Below, in pieces: positions 36,237 through 45,517 of a stretch of 61,643 bases of DNA. This stretch comes from Lachnospiraceae bacterium (GTDB lineage: Bacteria > Bacillota > Clostridia > Lachnospirales > Lachnospiraceae), in the NCBI GenBank assembly GCA_009779895.1, contig WRBB01000018.1, positions 1-61,643 on the forward strand, in the 5' to 3' direction. The translations under genes and the position numbers were made by a program. The notes beneath the pieces were generated by a model that worked only from the letters and a program-made list of their open reading frames with translations, was not told the DNA's origin and searched no databases. Numbering within the stretch: position 1 is the stretch's first letter; each line of letters begins with the position of its first letter.

Positions 36237-38477
36237 CTATGCTTTCGCTTTTGATACAAATTTGGTTTTCATTGTATACCATAAAGAAGCCGCTATACAA
36301 ACAGAAGTATACACCCCAATCCCAATACCAAACATCAATGGCAAGGCAAATGGTCGAATCGCTGTTACACCTAAGACATATAATGCCGTGATTGTCACCA
36401 ACGTACTAATCGTAGTATAAATGGTCCGTGTCAAAGTAAGCGTAACACAATAATTTGCAATTTCTTTGAAATCCGGGTTTTTGCCCTTGGTTTTTAGTTC
36501 TTCTCGAATACGGTCAAAGATTACAATCGTTGAATTGACCGAATAAGCGAATATCGTTAGCATCGCCGCAATAAAGGTATTCCCTACAGAAATACGTGTA
36601 AAGACATAAAATGCCAATACAAATAATACGTCATTAAACAGAGACAAGACCGCACTGCCGGCAAAACGAACATCCCGGAAACGAATCCAAATATAAGCCA
36701 ACATAAATATGGCCGCAAGTATAATCGCCCAAACAGCATCCGCCTGCATTTCCGCACTAATGGTGGAGCTGATGTTTTCCGTCGCAATCAATTCTTCCCC
36801 AACATCAAATTCTGTCAACATCAAATTTGCAATGGCTTCCCGCTGATATAAATCCAAGGTTGCAGTACGGAAAATAATCTCGGTACTACCCTCCACCATC
36901 TGAAATTGTACAGGTTCGTTGCCAATCACGGCAGAAATCTGCGGCGCAATCTCGCCATCCACTTCTGATAGCGTAAAGTTTTCATTGAATGTAACATGGG
37001 TAGAGGAACCACCCATAAACTCCAAGCTATAATTCATGGCTCCCTCTCCACGAGCACTATTGATTCCCATGGTAACAAATGCCGCTATAATAATTACGCC
37101 GGAAATAATCAAATACTTCACACGATGGCCAACAAAATCAATCACCTTACGTGGTTTTACTTTGCGTGCATACAGCTTTGGATTTTTCAATCCTACACCG
37201 TACAAAAGATACACAAGCAAACGTGTCACAAGTAAAGCCGTAAACATAGAAACCACTATACTCAAACTCAAAGTCTGCGCAAAACTTCTTACCGTTCCGC
37301 TACCGCGCCACCAAAGAATCAAAGCAATAAAAAACGTCGTAACTTCCCCGTCAATAATCGCTGACATTGCTTTTTTGAAACCATTTTTCAATGCAAGGCG
37401 AACAGATACACCGGTTGCCAGTTCCTCTTTTACACGAGCAAATATAATAATATTGGCATCTACAGCCATACCAATACCTAAAATGATACCGGCAATACCG
37501 GGCAAGGTAATGGTAATGTCAAAAGCATTGATTAAAATCAAGGTTAATGTCGTATAAATCACCAAAGCAATACTGGCCGCAAAACCGGGTAGCAAAAATA
37601 CAATACACATGAAAATAATAATCGCAATCAAACCAATCAAACCGGCCAATAAACTAGTATTGATAGCCTCTTCACCAAGCTGAGCACCTACCACATTGGA
37701 GCGCAACTCCTCCAGTTCCAGAGACAAACCACCAATACGAATGGTGGACGCCAAACGCTCTGCCTCGTCAAAGGTGAAATTGCCGGAAATCTGAGCTTCC
37801 CCGTTGGTAATCGGTACATTTACATTGGGCGCGCTAATGATTTCCCCGTCATAATAAATGGCAATGGTCTCACCGGCGGCAAACGCCCGTGTGGTTGCAT
37901 CCGCAAACATTTGCGTGCCTTCTGCTGTAAATGTTAAACTAACAGCAAATTCTGTATTGCCTAAATTATCTTGCACAGATCCGGCTGAAGCCGTGCTGAC
38001 TTCCGTACCGGTTAAAATAATGTCACCTGTCTCTTGCAACTCTTCTACCGTCCTGGCCAAAACTGCATTGCCCTCTCCGTCAAAGTGATAGTTTTGATTG
38101 CCGCTATCATCGGTTTGCCGAATAAACAACAAAGAACCCGGACGTCCTAACTCTTGTAAAATCAAATTTGCATCTGATACACCCGGAATCTCAATATTGA
38201 TTCTATCATCTCCCTCTTGAAATACAGAGGATTCATTGCTAAAATCTTGCACACGCAGTTGCAAGCGGTAAACCGTATCCGCCATATCCTCTCGGGAAGG
38301 TGTCTCTCCCAATACTTGATAGGTAATGCTTACACCACCCTCTAAATCTAAGCCTAGATTGATATTTCTAGCCGAACCTGAGTTGTTTTCTCCCCAACCC
38401 ATCACTGTGGTAATCACCAACAACACTGTAACCGCAATTACCAGAATCAAAGAAAAAATTGACTTACTCCTATTCAT
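36237..38477 (-). CDS. secDF: Protein translocase subunits SecD and SecF fused
   Basis: 746 residues. The SecD half (about 1-430) has a first membrane segment, a periplasm-side P1-like domain and five further segments including GIAGIILGIGMAVDANIIIFAR. The SecF half (about 445-746) repeats this with its own domain and YSVNSTIVIFDRIREEL. The fused protein uses the proton gradient to pull exported proteins out of SecYEG. Placement next to scfA and scfB is usual in Clostridia and hints that SCIFF processing is linked to export. Confidence 0.95.
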   Translation of the reverse strand: MNRSKSIFSLILVIAVTVLLVITTVMGWGENNSGSARNINLGLDLEGGVSITYQVLGETPSREDMADTVYRLQLRVQDFSNESSVFQEGDDRINIEIPGVSDANLILQELGRPGSLLFIRQTDDSGNQNYHFDGEGNAVLARTVEELQETGDIILTGTEVSTASAGSVQDNLGNTEFAVSLTFTAEGTQMFADATTRAFAAGETIAIYYDGEIISAPNVNVPITNGEAQISGNFTFDEAERLASTIRIGGLSLELEELRSNVVGAQLGEEAINTSLLAGLIGLIAIIIFMCIVFLLPGFAASIALVIYTTLTLILINAFDITITLPGIAGIILGIGMAVDANIIIFARVKEELATGVSVRLALKNGFKKAMSAIIDGEVTTFFIALILWWRGSGTVRSFAQTLSLSIVVSMFTALLVTRLLVYLLYGVGLKNPKLYARKVKPRKVIDFVGHRVKYLIISGVIIIAAFVTMGINSARGEGAMNYSLEFMGGSSTHVTFNENFTLSEVDGEIAPQISAVIGNEPVQFQMVEGSTEIIFRTATLDLYQREAIANLMLTEFDVGEELIATENISSTISAEMQADAVWAIILAAIFMLAYIWIRFRDVRFAGSAVLSLFNDVLFVLAFYVFTRISVGNTFIAAMLTIFAYSVNSTIVIFDRIREELKTKGKNPDFKEIANYCVTLTLTRTIYTTISTLVTITALYVLGVTAIRPFALPLMFGIGIGVYTSVCIAASLWYTMKTKFVSKAKA

Positions 38478-38524
38478 GATTCCATAATCCTCTCTTTTGT
38501 TTTTTTATTTTTATTCTTCGTAAG

Positions 38525-39928
38525 TTATTCTGCATCAAACTGAGCCACTTTTAACATAATGGCACATTCTACCCTTTTTCGCTCCATCTCACAACCGATG
38601 TCGTACACATCATGGATGGTTTGCTTGCATTTGTATGAATTTGCCATGCAACCACCGCTGCAATAAAACTTGGCAAAACATGTTTTACATTCTTCTTTGG
38701 AATAAACACTACAAGTGCTAAACGCAGCAGGAATTTCCGTTTTTACAATACCCCGTTCTACATCCCCTAGCAAAAACATCTCCTGTCCAACAAATTGATG
38801 GCAAGGATACAAATCACCCCACGGTGTGACGGCCAAATACTCCGTGCCCGCACCACAACCTGACAATCGTTTGGCTACGCAGGGACCGCCCTCTAAATCC
38901 AACAAAAAATGAAAGAAATGAAATCCCGCTCCAGCTTTATTGCGCCGTACCATCTCTTTTGCCAGCACATCATACTCCGCCATAATCTGCGGCAGGTCTT
39001 CTGCACGGATTGCATAAGCATCCGTTTCTTCTCCTACCACCGGTTCGATTGAAATTTGCTCAAACCCCAAATCTGCAAAATGTAATACATCTTGAGCAAA
39101 ATCCAAATTGTTTCTCGTAAATGTTCCACGTATATAATAATCTTTGTCTGCCCGGTGTTTTACCAGATTTTGAAACTTGGGCACAATCAAATCATAACTG
39201 CCCTTTCCATTTCGAAAGGGGCGCATACAGTCATTGACTTCTTTGCGACCATCTAAACTCAAAACCACATTTGCCATCTCTTTATTTGCAAACGCCATCA
39301 CTTCATCGTCCAATAACACACCATTGGTCGTCAAGGTGAAACGAAAATTTTTGTCATAAATCTTTTCCTGCTCTCTGCCATATGCTACCAAATCCTTGAC
39401 CACCTGCCAATTCATCAAAGGCTCTCCACCGAAAAAATCCACCTCCAAATTGCGGCGATTGCCGGAATTGGCAATCAAAAAGTCTAACGCTTTTTTGCCT
39501 ACTGCAAAAGACATCAACTCCCTATGCCCGTGATATTCACCCTCCTTGGCAAAACAATATTTACATGCCAAATTGCAATCATGGGCGATATGTAAGCACA
39601 ACGCTTTCACAACTGTTTTGTGCTTTTTAATATCACTGATATAACTTTCATAAATATCCGCCGTACACAATTGACCTGCTTCAATCAGTTCCATCAAATC
39701 ATCACAAACTTCCAGCAATTCTTCTTTTTGATACCGATCACTTAGTTTTCCCAGCAATAATGCCTGTACTTCTTTTCTATTTATCACTGCCTTAGCTTGC
39801 TTTTCATAAAAAGGCTTCAAGCAAGCAACGGCATCATAAGCAATCTTATCTACCACATGAACGGAACCACTATTTACATCTAATACGATATGATATCCAT
39901 TATTTTGATAATGATGAATCAAAACCAA
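38525..39928 (-). CDS. scfB: SCIFF peptide radical SAM maturase
   Basis: 467 residues. The radical SAM cluster motif is CNLACKYC (Cys118, Cys122, Cys125), and a SPASM-type C-terminal domain carries many cysteines (CGAG, YPCHQF, CKTCFAKFYCSGGC) for two auxiliary [4Fe-4S] clusters. An N-terminal peptide-recognition-like region occupies about 1-100. These enzymes make thioether cross-links between Cys sulfur and a residue alpha carbon of SCIFF. The substrate gene lies directly upstream. Confidence 0.95.
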   Translation of the reverse strand: MVLIHHYQNNGYHIVLDVNSGSVHVVDKIAYDAVACLKPFYEKQAKAVINRKEVQALLLGKLSDRYQKEELLEVCDDLMELIEAGQLCTADIYESYISDIKKHKTVVKALCLHIAHDCNLACKYCFAKEGEYHGHRELMSFAVGKKALDFLIANSGNRRNLEVDFFGGEPLMNWQVVKDLVAYGREQEKIYDKNFRFTLTTNGVLLDDEVMAFANKEMANVVLSLDGRKEVNDCMRPFRNGKGSYDLIVPKFQNLVKHRADKDYYIRGTFTRNNLDFAQDVLHFADLGFEQISIEPVVGEETDAYAIRAEDLPQIMAEYDVLAKEMVRRNKAGAGFHFFHFLLDLEGGPCVAKRLSGCGAGTEYLAVTPWGDLYPCHQFVGQEMFLLGDVERGIVKTEIPAAFSTCSVYSKEECKTCFAKFYCSGGCMANSYKCKQTIHDVYDIGCEMERKRVECAIMLKVAQFDAE

Positions 39929-39978
39929 AAACCTCCTTCATCATTTTACATCTACTCTATATCAAAATCAGCAATAAG

Positions 39979-40000
39979 GCAGCGGACAAATGTCGCTGCC
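39979..40000 (-). promoter_or_regulatory. Hairpin between scfA and scfB
   Basis: A GC-rich stem (GGCAGCG...CGCTGCC, extended by ACA/TGT with one bulged G) lies 18 nt after the scfA stop. The following TTATTGCTGATTTT is a weak T-tract. It looks like a partial terminator or 3' stabiliser that would let the peptide be made in excess over its maturase. Confidence 0.55.
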
Positions 40001-40018
40001 TTTGTTGCACTTATTTTC

Positions 40019-40165
40019 CTACTGCTTTTTTTGTTCACAAGTTTGATTTCCTACTGTACAAGAGGTCTTACATGCCGACTGGCAAGAAGTCTGACACTCG
40101 CCACAACCACCTTTTTTTATTGTTTGATTCAAAACCTGAGTGTTTAATGTTTTAATATGTTTCAC
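40019..40165 (-). CDS. scfA: SCIFF ribosomal peptide precursor
   Basis: 48 residues, starting with GTG, with AAGGAGG about 10 nt upstream. Translation begins VKHIKTLNTQVL and holds six cysteines (21, 24, 28, 32, 36, 43) in the last 28 residues, which is the 'six cysteines in forty-five residues' signature nearly universal in Clostridia. ScfB cross-links it. The function of mature SCIFF is unknown. The gene has its own strong promoter and a hairpin before scfB. Confidence 0.96.
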   Translation of the reverse strand: MKHIKTLNTQVLNQTIKKGGCGECQTSCQSACKTSCTVGNQTCEQKKQ

Positions 40166-40209
40166 GCTTTAAACACCTCCTTGCTTTCATTTCTACTTTA
40201 ACTCAAACA

Positions 40210-40238
40210 ATTATACCATACTCATAGAGTCTATACAA
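40210..40238 (-). promoter_or_regulatory. Promoter of scfA
   Basis: TTGTAT (40238-40233) and perfect TATAAT (40215-40210) with 17 bases between them. The promoter lies inside the last codons of the PfkB kinase gene, whose stop is at 40211. Confidence 0.7.
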
Positions 40239-41170
40239 TATTCAAATATATAATTTTCCAATTCTTGATAGTAGGGAATTGAAGATGCTGCCCCTTTCTT
40301 TCCTACAGCAATCGCCGCCGCTTTAGATGCAATGTTCATCGCTTCACTTTCTGAATATCCTTTTACCAAAGAGGCAATGAAATATCCCGTGTAGGTATCA
40401 CCGGCACTGGTGGTATCCACTTGCTTTACCGGATAACTCTTTTGGCGAATTGTCTGTGTATTATCCTTGTAAAAAGAACCCGCACTCCCAATCGTCAACA
40501 CCACGCGCAGTGTAGGAAAACGCTCTACCAATTGATCAATCAATGTCTCATACGAACAATCTTTTTCAACAGCTAAAATCTGCCTGGCCTCAATTTCATT
40601 TAACATCAAATAATCAATTTGCTCCAAGCAATATGTGGTGATTTTCTCATCCATTGGTGACGGATTTAAAACAATTGTCATCCTACGCTGCATGGCCTTT
40701 TGAATCATATAACCTACTTCGCTAACTTCATTTTGCAAAATAAGGATATCCTGCTCATCAAAATCAGCAATCACTTTATCGACATATTCCTTGGTAATTG
40801 TCTGATTGGCACCACCATACAAAATAATACAATTGTCACCGGACGAATCGTTTTGAATAATCGCATTACCCGTTCGCACATCCTTTTGCATCTGAATATA
40901 CTTTGTATTAACACCGACCTTTTCCAATTCATCCACCAAAAAAAGTCCATCTTCACCAATGCAACCAGCATGATATACCGTCACACCTGCTTTTGCCAGT
41001 GCAATGGATTGATTCATTCCCTTACCTCCACTAAACACTTGAAGGTTATTGGATGAAATTGTTTCACCCTTTTGCACAAAATGACGCACACTATAATTAT
41101 AATCAATATTCAATGAACCAAAATTAAGTAGTTTCTTCCTTTTTTCATCACGATGTAACTGTTCCCGCAT
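40211..41170 (-). CDS. PfkB-family sugar kinase, ribokinase-like
   Basis: About 319 residues. The N-terminal FGSLNIDYNYSV and GGKGMNQSIALAKAG motifs and C-terminal TTSAGDTYTGYF (anion hole and catalytic Asp) are those of ribokinase. It should phosphorylate ribose or a similar pentose or nucleoside in the cytoplasm with ATP. Start chosen at the ATG at 41170 with GGAGG 8 nt upstream; longer in-frame starts run far into the nitroreductase gene. The remaining overlap is 23 nt. The exact sugar is not settled. Confidence 0.88.
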   Translation of the reverse strand: MREQLHRDEKRKKLLNFGSLNIDYNYSVRHFVQKGETISSNNLQVFSGGKGMNQSIALAKAGVTVYHAGCIGEDGLFLVDELEKVGVNTKYIQMQKDVRTGNAIIQNDSSGDNCIILYGGANQTITKEYVDKVIADFDEQDILILQNEVSEVGYMIQKAMQRRMTIVLNPSPMDEKITTYCLEQIDYLMLNEIEARQILAVEKDCSYETLIDQLVERFPTLRVVLTIGSAGSFYKDNTQTIRQKSYPVKQVDTTSAGDTYTGYFIASLVKGYSESEAMNIASKAAAIAVGKKGAASSIPYYQELENYIFEYCIDSMSMV

Positions 41171-41846
41171 AACTATAACCTCCACGTTCCGGAGCATCTT
41201 TTTCTTGCACAAAATGAAAACTTTCACTTCCCACCGCAATATGATACAAAGCAATCCCCATGTCCACACGAATCATTTTATTGTAAATCAATCCCAGCAA
41301 AGGGTTTTTCTTTTTGATATAACAATGAATTTTATCATTTTCGGCAATGAAGTACCAGTTCTGCCCATTCACAGCACTAGGCGCAAGCCGAGCCGCCTCT
41401 AATCTCTCATCATTTCCCTCGCTCATCTCATTTAAGGGTTTTCGCTTAAATTCTGAATATTCACGATGCAAAGAACCCGCCGGCCTACCAAAAGCCATGG
41501 AAATCACATGGGGTAATTGAGACTCTATCTTTTCCGCTGACTTTGCCACACCCAACCAGCAAGCACCCATACCCGATTCCGAAAAAAACAAATCTAGTTG
41601 TTGCCCAATAAAACCTATATTTTCACAATCGCCCTCTTTGCTTTCACTGCCAAACACCAGATAATGAGGTGCCTTTACACCCAATATTCCCTTGGTTTTA
41701 CTCACAATTTCTATCGAATATTCAATATCCGGATAAAGCGGAATCAAGGTGGCTATTTTTTCCTGCAATTTTTCAAGAAACCCTGCATCTAAAGGATTTA
41801 AATCATATTTTCGAATCGATTTTCGCTTACGGATTATTTCATTCAT
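41148..41846 (-). CDS. Nitroreductase family protein
   Basis: About 232 residues, resembling the TM1586-type putative nitroreductases. The N terminus (MNEIIRKRKSIRKYD) and LAARLAPSAVNGQNWYF-type FMN-binding segment are typical; GMGACWLGVAKS lies between. These flavoenzymes use NAD(P)H to reduce quinones or nitro compounds, and the true substrate is unknown. Start chosen at 41846 with AAGGAG upstream. It overlaps the sugar kinase by 23 nt. A likely extended -10 (TGATATACT, about 41897-41889) lies upstream. Confidence 0.85.
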   Translation of the reverse strand: MNEIIRKRKSIRKYDLNPLDAGFLEKLQEKIATLIPLYPDIEYSIEIVSKTKGILGVKAPHYLVFGSESKEGDCENIGFIGQQLDLFFSESGMGACWLGVAKSAEKIESQLPHVISMAFGRPAGSLHREYSEFKRKPLNEMSEGNDERLEAARLAPSAVNGQNWYFIAENDKIHCYIKKKNPLLGLIYNKMIRVDMGIALYHIAVGSESFHFVQEKDAPERGGYSYAGTVTS

Positions 41847-41929
41847 ACAGCATTCTCCTTCCATTCTTTTCAACATCTATTTCGTTTTAGTATATCACAA
41901 TTCTTCACCCAAAGACCCAACTTTTCCCT

Positions 41930-43144
41930 TTAAGGAAAACTCACATCCCATACTTTTCGTACCGCCCCATAAATCACCAAAGCCAACCCTATCACCGCCG
42001 CAGCTGCAAACATGAGCATAATTGCTTGAATCGAAATTTCATTTGCCAGCAATGCGGTTGTCATCAAATTCGCCAAAATCCCCGGCAATGAACCTGTAAT
42101 CGCAGCAAAAGTAGTAATCGCAGTAGAGCGAACACGCTCATCCACAATTTTTGCTAAAAAACTAATTGCAATTGGCAATAAAACCGCAAAACCAAAGGCC
42201 TGTAGCAATTGTATACCATAAACCACAAAAATACGAACGGCAAATGCCATGGCCAACATTCGAATCACAAAAAATATACCGGAAAAAATAAATAACTTTT
42301 TATAACCAAATTTTTTTAATAGAATTGCCATTAGAAACATAATCGGAATCTCACTACCGGCCGTAATGGCTATTGCTGTTCCTATTTGGATGGTGGTGCC
42401 ACCTAAATCAAGAATCAATATTTGTATTAAAATATTTAATGATGCTTGACTTAGAAATAAAAAGAATACCACAGCCAAAAGCAAACAATATTGCTTTGAA
42501 TGAAAAATTAATTTCAGTGCTTCTATTCCACTTAGCCGAGTTGTTTCCTTTTTTTGTCCCGATAAAACACGCACACGTTTTGTTGAACGAAAGCGAATGG
42601 CCAAGAGTAAACTTAAAAATATAAAAATACTACCAAGCCATAGTCTGGATTGATGTCCAAAATACCCTGTTATAATCCCTGTCACCTGCGCCGCCAAAGC
42701 AAAACCCAATGAACCGCTTCCACGGATAAAACCATAATTGATACCTGCAAATTCTTGACTCAAACCAACAATCCAAGAATCTACCAAACCTGAAACTTGC
42801 ATACAAGATATGGTCATTCCTACCATGTTAAGCAAAATCAAAACTCTGTTGCCTGAGTACAGTGCCAACGGCAACAATACCATAAATACAACCGACAATC
42901 CAATCAAACACACAGACATTTTCTTTTCTGAAAAATATCGATCACACAAATAACCATACATTGGCTGAATCAAAAAAATAATGACAGACATAATTGTTAT
43001 GGCACCTGCCGCCTCACTTTGGGACCAGCCAAAATCAATTAAAGTAACTACCATAAATCCTATATAGGAACATGCTCCAAACCAAAATACCGCCTGCAAA
43101 AACATGCCATGGATATTTAATCTACGTACATTAACTTCTCCCAA
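41930..43144 (-). CDS. MFS transporter
   Basis: 404 residues with about twelve hydrophobic segments, a long central loop (about 190-210) and GYLCDRYFSEKK between segments 2 and 3, as in LacY/NupG-like MFS proteins. The substrate is unknown; a sugar or nucleoside would suit the nearby PfkB kinase but this is inference. The start is uncertain: the frame opens at a TTG at 43144 with a weak site, and no better start precedes the first membrane segment. Confidence 0.8.
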   Translation of the reverse strand: MGEVNVRRLNIHGMFLQAVFWFGACSYIGFMVVTLIDFGWSQSEAAGAITIMSVIIFLIQPMYGYLCDRYFSEKKMSVCLIGLSVVFMVLLPLALYSGNRVLILLNMVGMTISCMQVSGLVDSWIVGLSQEFAGINYGFIRGSGSLGFALAAQVTGIITGYFGHQSRLWLGSIFIFLSLLLAIRFRSTKRVRVLSGQKKETTRLSGIEALKLIFHSKQYCLLLAVVFFLFLSQASLNILIQILILDLGGTTIQIGTAIAITAGSEIPIMFLMAILLKKFGYKKLFIFSGIFFVIRMLAMAFAVRIFVVYGIQLLQAFGFAVLLPIAISFLAKIVDERVRSTAITTFAAITGSLPGILANLMTTALLANEISIQAIMLMFAAAAVIGLALVIYGAVRKVWDVSFP

Positions 43145-43186
43145 GATTGTTATGCCCCACTTTCTTTCACAATCTTCTATTAAAGT

Positions 43187-43221
43187 AAAAAAGGGTGCTA
43201 CTCCTCGGCCACACCCTTTTT
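43187..43221 (-). terminator. Terminator of the EF-G-like gene
   Basis: AAAAAGGGTG and CACCCTTTTTT form a stem with a GC-rich loop, T-rich on both strands, 9 nt after the EF-G-like stop codon. It ends that gene and separates it from the MFS gene. Confidence 0.85.
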
Positions 43222-43229
43222 GCTTTTAT

Positions 43230-45311
43230 TTATTTTTCTTCTGCTTCCGCTCTTGCTGCTACCTCTTTTTCCTGTACATCTGACGGTGCTTGCTCATATC
43301 TGGCAAACTCATATTCAAACACACCACGGCCGCCTGTCATAGAACGTAATGTCGTACCATACCCAAACAAACCTGTCATAGGAATATCTGCCTCAATCAC
43401 TTGTTTGCCACCTTGGATTGGATTCATGCCCAATACACGACCACGGTTTTTATTTAAATCACCCATAACATCCCCTGTATACTCATCCGGCACTGTAACT
43501 TTCAAGGAAACAATCGGCTCTAATAAAACAGGAGTTGCCTCTAAGAAACCTTTCTTAAAGGCTTTCACCGTCGCCATTTTAAATGCCATCTCTGATGAAT
43601 CCACTGCATGGTAAGAGCCATCATACAAAACAGCCTTTACACCAACTACAGGATATCCGGCCAAAGGACCTTTGAGCACACACTCTTGCAAACCTTTTTC
43701 TACCGCCGGGAAATAGTTTCTGGGTACATTCCCACCAACCACTTCTTGCTCAAACACATAAGGTACCTCCATGTCGCCGGAAGTGCCAAAACGCATCTTA
43801 ACATGACCATACTGTCCGGAACCACCTGTTTGCTTTTTATGTTTCATATCGATATCCGAACTCTTGCGAATGGTCTCTCTGTAAGCAACCCTTGGTGTCT
43901 CCAATTCAACCTCAACTTTATAACGGGATGCCAATTTACTTGCAACAATTTCTAAATGTTGCTCGCCAATGCCATAAAGCAGATTCTGACGGTTCTCAGC
44001 ATCATTCAATATCTTGATTGTAACATCTTCGGCCATAATCCTTGCCAAAGCCTGGGATAATTTATCTTCCTCACCTTTATTTTTCACACTGTACTTCATA
44101 TAAGTATATGGACGGGAGTAATCCGTTCTCGCATAAGTCACAGGTGCTCCTTTTGTGGAAAGGGTATCGCCTGTATTGGTATTTGATAACTTGCCAATTG
44201 CACCTATGTCACCGGCAAACAACTCACTTACTTCTGTTGGTTTATTGCCGCATAATGTAAATAGTTTGCCCAATTTCTCTTCGGCATCTGTATCTGCATT
44301 AAAAAGAACATCGTCACCTTTTAACACGCCGGAACAAACCTTAATAAAAGAATACTTTCCAATAAATGGATCTACCATGGTTTTAAATACATAGGCTGTT
44401 TTTGCTTTTGCAAAGTCATAATTTGCTTCAAACATTTCATTGGTGGTTCGATTGATACCCACAACACTACGTTTATCCGGACTTGGAAAGAAACGTACAA
44501 TATCCGACAGCAAGTTGGCTACACCTTGTGCCAACACATTAGAGCCCATACCCACAGGTACAATATCACCATTTGTTACTTCACCACGCAAAGCAGAACG
44601 AATTTCTTCTACGGAGAACTCTTCTCCCTCAAAAAAACGCTCCATCAAGTCTTCACTTGTCTCTGCAACGGCTTCCATCAGAGCTGTTCTTAATAATTCC
44701 AAATTATCCGCGGAATAAGAGGGAATATCACAGGCATCCCATTTTCCAATCTCACCATAACGGCGGCCGGCATTTTTTATAACATTAATATAACCAACCA
44801 ACTTTTCATTTTCACGAATCGGCATATAAATCGGAGCAATTTTCTTACCGTACATATTGGTCAAATCTTCTACAACCTGGCGGAAACTGGCATCATCTAC
44901 ATCCATCTCTGTCACATATATCATCCTAGGCAAATGGTATTTATCACATAATTCCCAAGCCTTTTCCGTACCGACCTGAACACCTGCCTTACCTGACACT
45001 ACAATCACAGCCGCATCGGCAGCACTCACTGCCTCTTCAACCTCACCTACAAAGTCAAAGTACCCGGGTGTATCTAAAATGTTAATTTTTGCTTTTTCCC
45101 ACTCAATTGGCAATAAACTTGTGCTCAGAGAAAAGCCACGTTTTTGCTCTTCTTTGTCAAAATCGCTCACGGCGCTTCCATCTTCAACCCGCCCCATACG
45201 ATTTGTTGCGCCGGTAACATAAAGCATCGCCTCAGCCAAACTAGTTTTTCCGCAACCACCATGTCCTAGTAAGACTACGTTTCTAATCTCATCTGTTCTG
45301 TAAACTTTCAT
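43230..45311 (-). CDS. Elongation factor G paralogue
   Basis: 693 residues, full length for the EF-G family with GTPase, beta-barrel and domains III-V (TGGSGQYGHVKMRF in domain IV; PMTGLFGYGTTLRSMTGGRG in domain V). The GTPase motifs differ from ordinary EF-G: G1 GHGGCGKT at 16-23, G2 EEQKRGFSLS at 54-63 where EF-G has RGIT, G3 DTPG at 80-83, and G4 TEMD at 134-137 instead of NKxD. It stands alone, not in the str operon, so it is a second EF-G-like factor, possibly for ribosome rescue or stress, not the housekeeping copy. Confidence 0.85.
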   Translation of the reverse strand: MKVYRTDEIRNVVLLGHGGCGKTSLAEAMLYVTGATNRMGRVEDGSAVSDFDKEEQKRGFSLSTSLLPIEWEKAKINILDTPGYFDFVGEVEEAVSAADAAVIVVSGKAGVQVGTEKAWELCDKYHLPRMIYVTEMDVDDASFRQVVEDLTNMYGKKIAPIYMPIRENEKLVGYINVIKNAGRRYGEIGKWDACDIPSYSADNLELLRTALMEAVAETSEDLMERFFEGEEFSVEEIRSALRGEVTNGDIVPVGMGSNVLAQGVANLLSDIVRFFPSPDKRSVVGINRTTNEMFEANYDFAKAKTAYVFKTMVDPFIGKYSFIKVCSGVLKGDDVLFNADTDAEEKLGKLFTLCGNKPTEVSELFAGDIGAIGKLSNTNTGDTLSTKGAPVTYARTDYSRPYTYMKYSVKNKGEEDKLSQALARIMAEDVTIKILNDAENRQNLLYGIGEQHLEIVASKLASRYKVEVELETPRVAYRETIRKSSDIDMKHKKQTGGSGQYGHVKMRFGTSGDMEVPYVFEQEVVGGNVPRNYFPAVEKGLQECVLKGPLAGYPVVGVKAVLYDGSYHAVDSSEMAFKMATVKAFKKGFLEATPVLLEPIVSLKVTVPDEYTGDVMGDLNKNRGRVLGMNPIQGGKQVIEADIPMTGLFGYGTTLRSMTGGRGVFEYEFARYEQAPSDVQEKEVAARAEAEEK

Positions 45312-45377
45312 CCAGTGCCTCCTTGTAAGTCTTTTTTACTAATGTATGTGACGACCTCTTTCACACACCATGGGTAT

Positions 45378-45406
45378 ATTCTACTAAATATATGCGCATG
45401 CCGCAA
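45378..45406 (-). promoter_or_regulatory. Promoter of the EF-G-like gene
   Basis: TTGCGG (45406-45401) and TAGAAT (45383-45378) are 17 bases apart on the minus strand, about 65 bases before the start codon. It is divergent from the tyrA promoter 48 bases away. Confidence 0.5.
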
Positions 45407-45453
45407 CTCTTTTTATAAATTTTTCACAACTCTTCTGTTCTATTTGCTTTCAT

Positions 45454-45482
45454 TTTACAATCCAAGAGAAAAATGATAAACT
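45454..45482 (+). promoter_or_regulatory. Promoter of tyrA-aroA
   Basis: TTTACA (45454-45459) and TAAACT (45477-45482) with a 17-base spacer, about 35 bases before tyrA, on the plus strand. The predicted leader is short and holds no T-box-like structure that I can see. Confidence 0.45.
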
Positions 45483-45517
45483 GGATACAGTTTTTATGGA
45501 AAGGATTCTAGGGAAAA

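Noticed and set aside
36202-36300. Longer recJ start at 36300.
   Set aside because: It would overlap secDF by 64 nt, and the ATG at 36201 has GGAG and a family-like N terminus.
45407-45517. A T-box or tyrosine-responsive leader before tyrA.
   Set aside because: The space between the predicted promoter and tyrA is about 30 nt, too short for such a leader, and no T-box sequence is visible.
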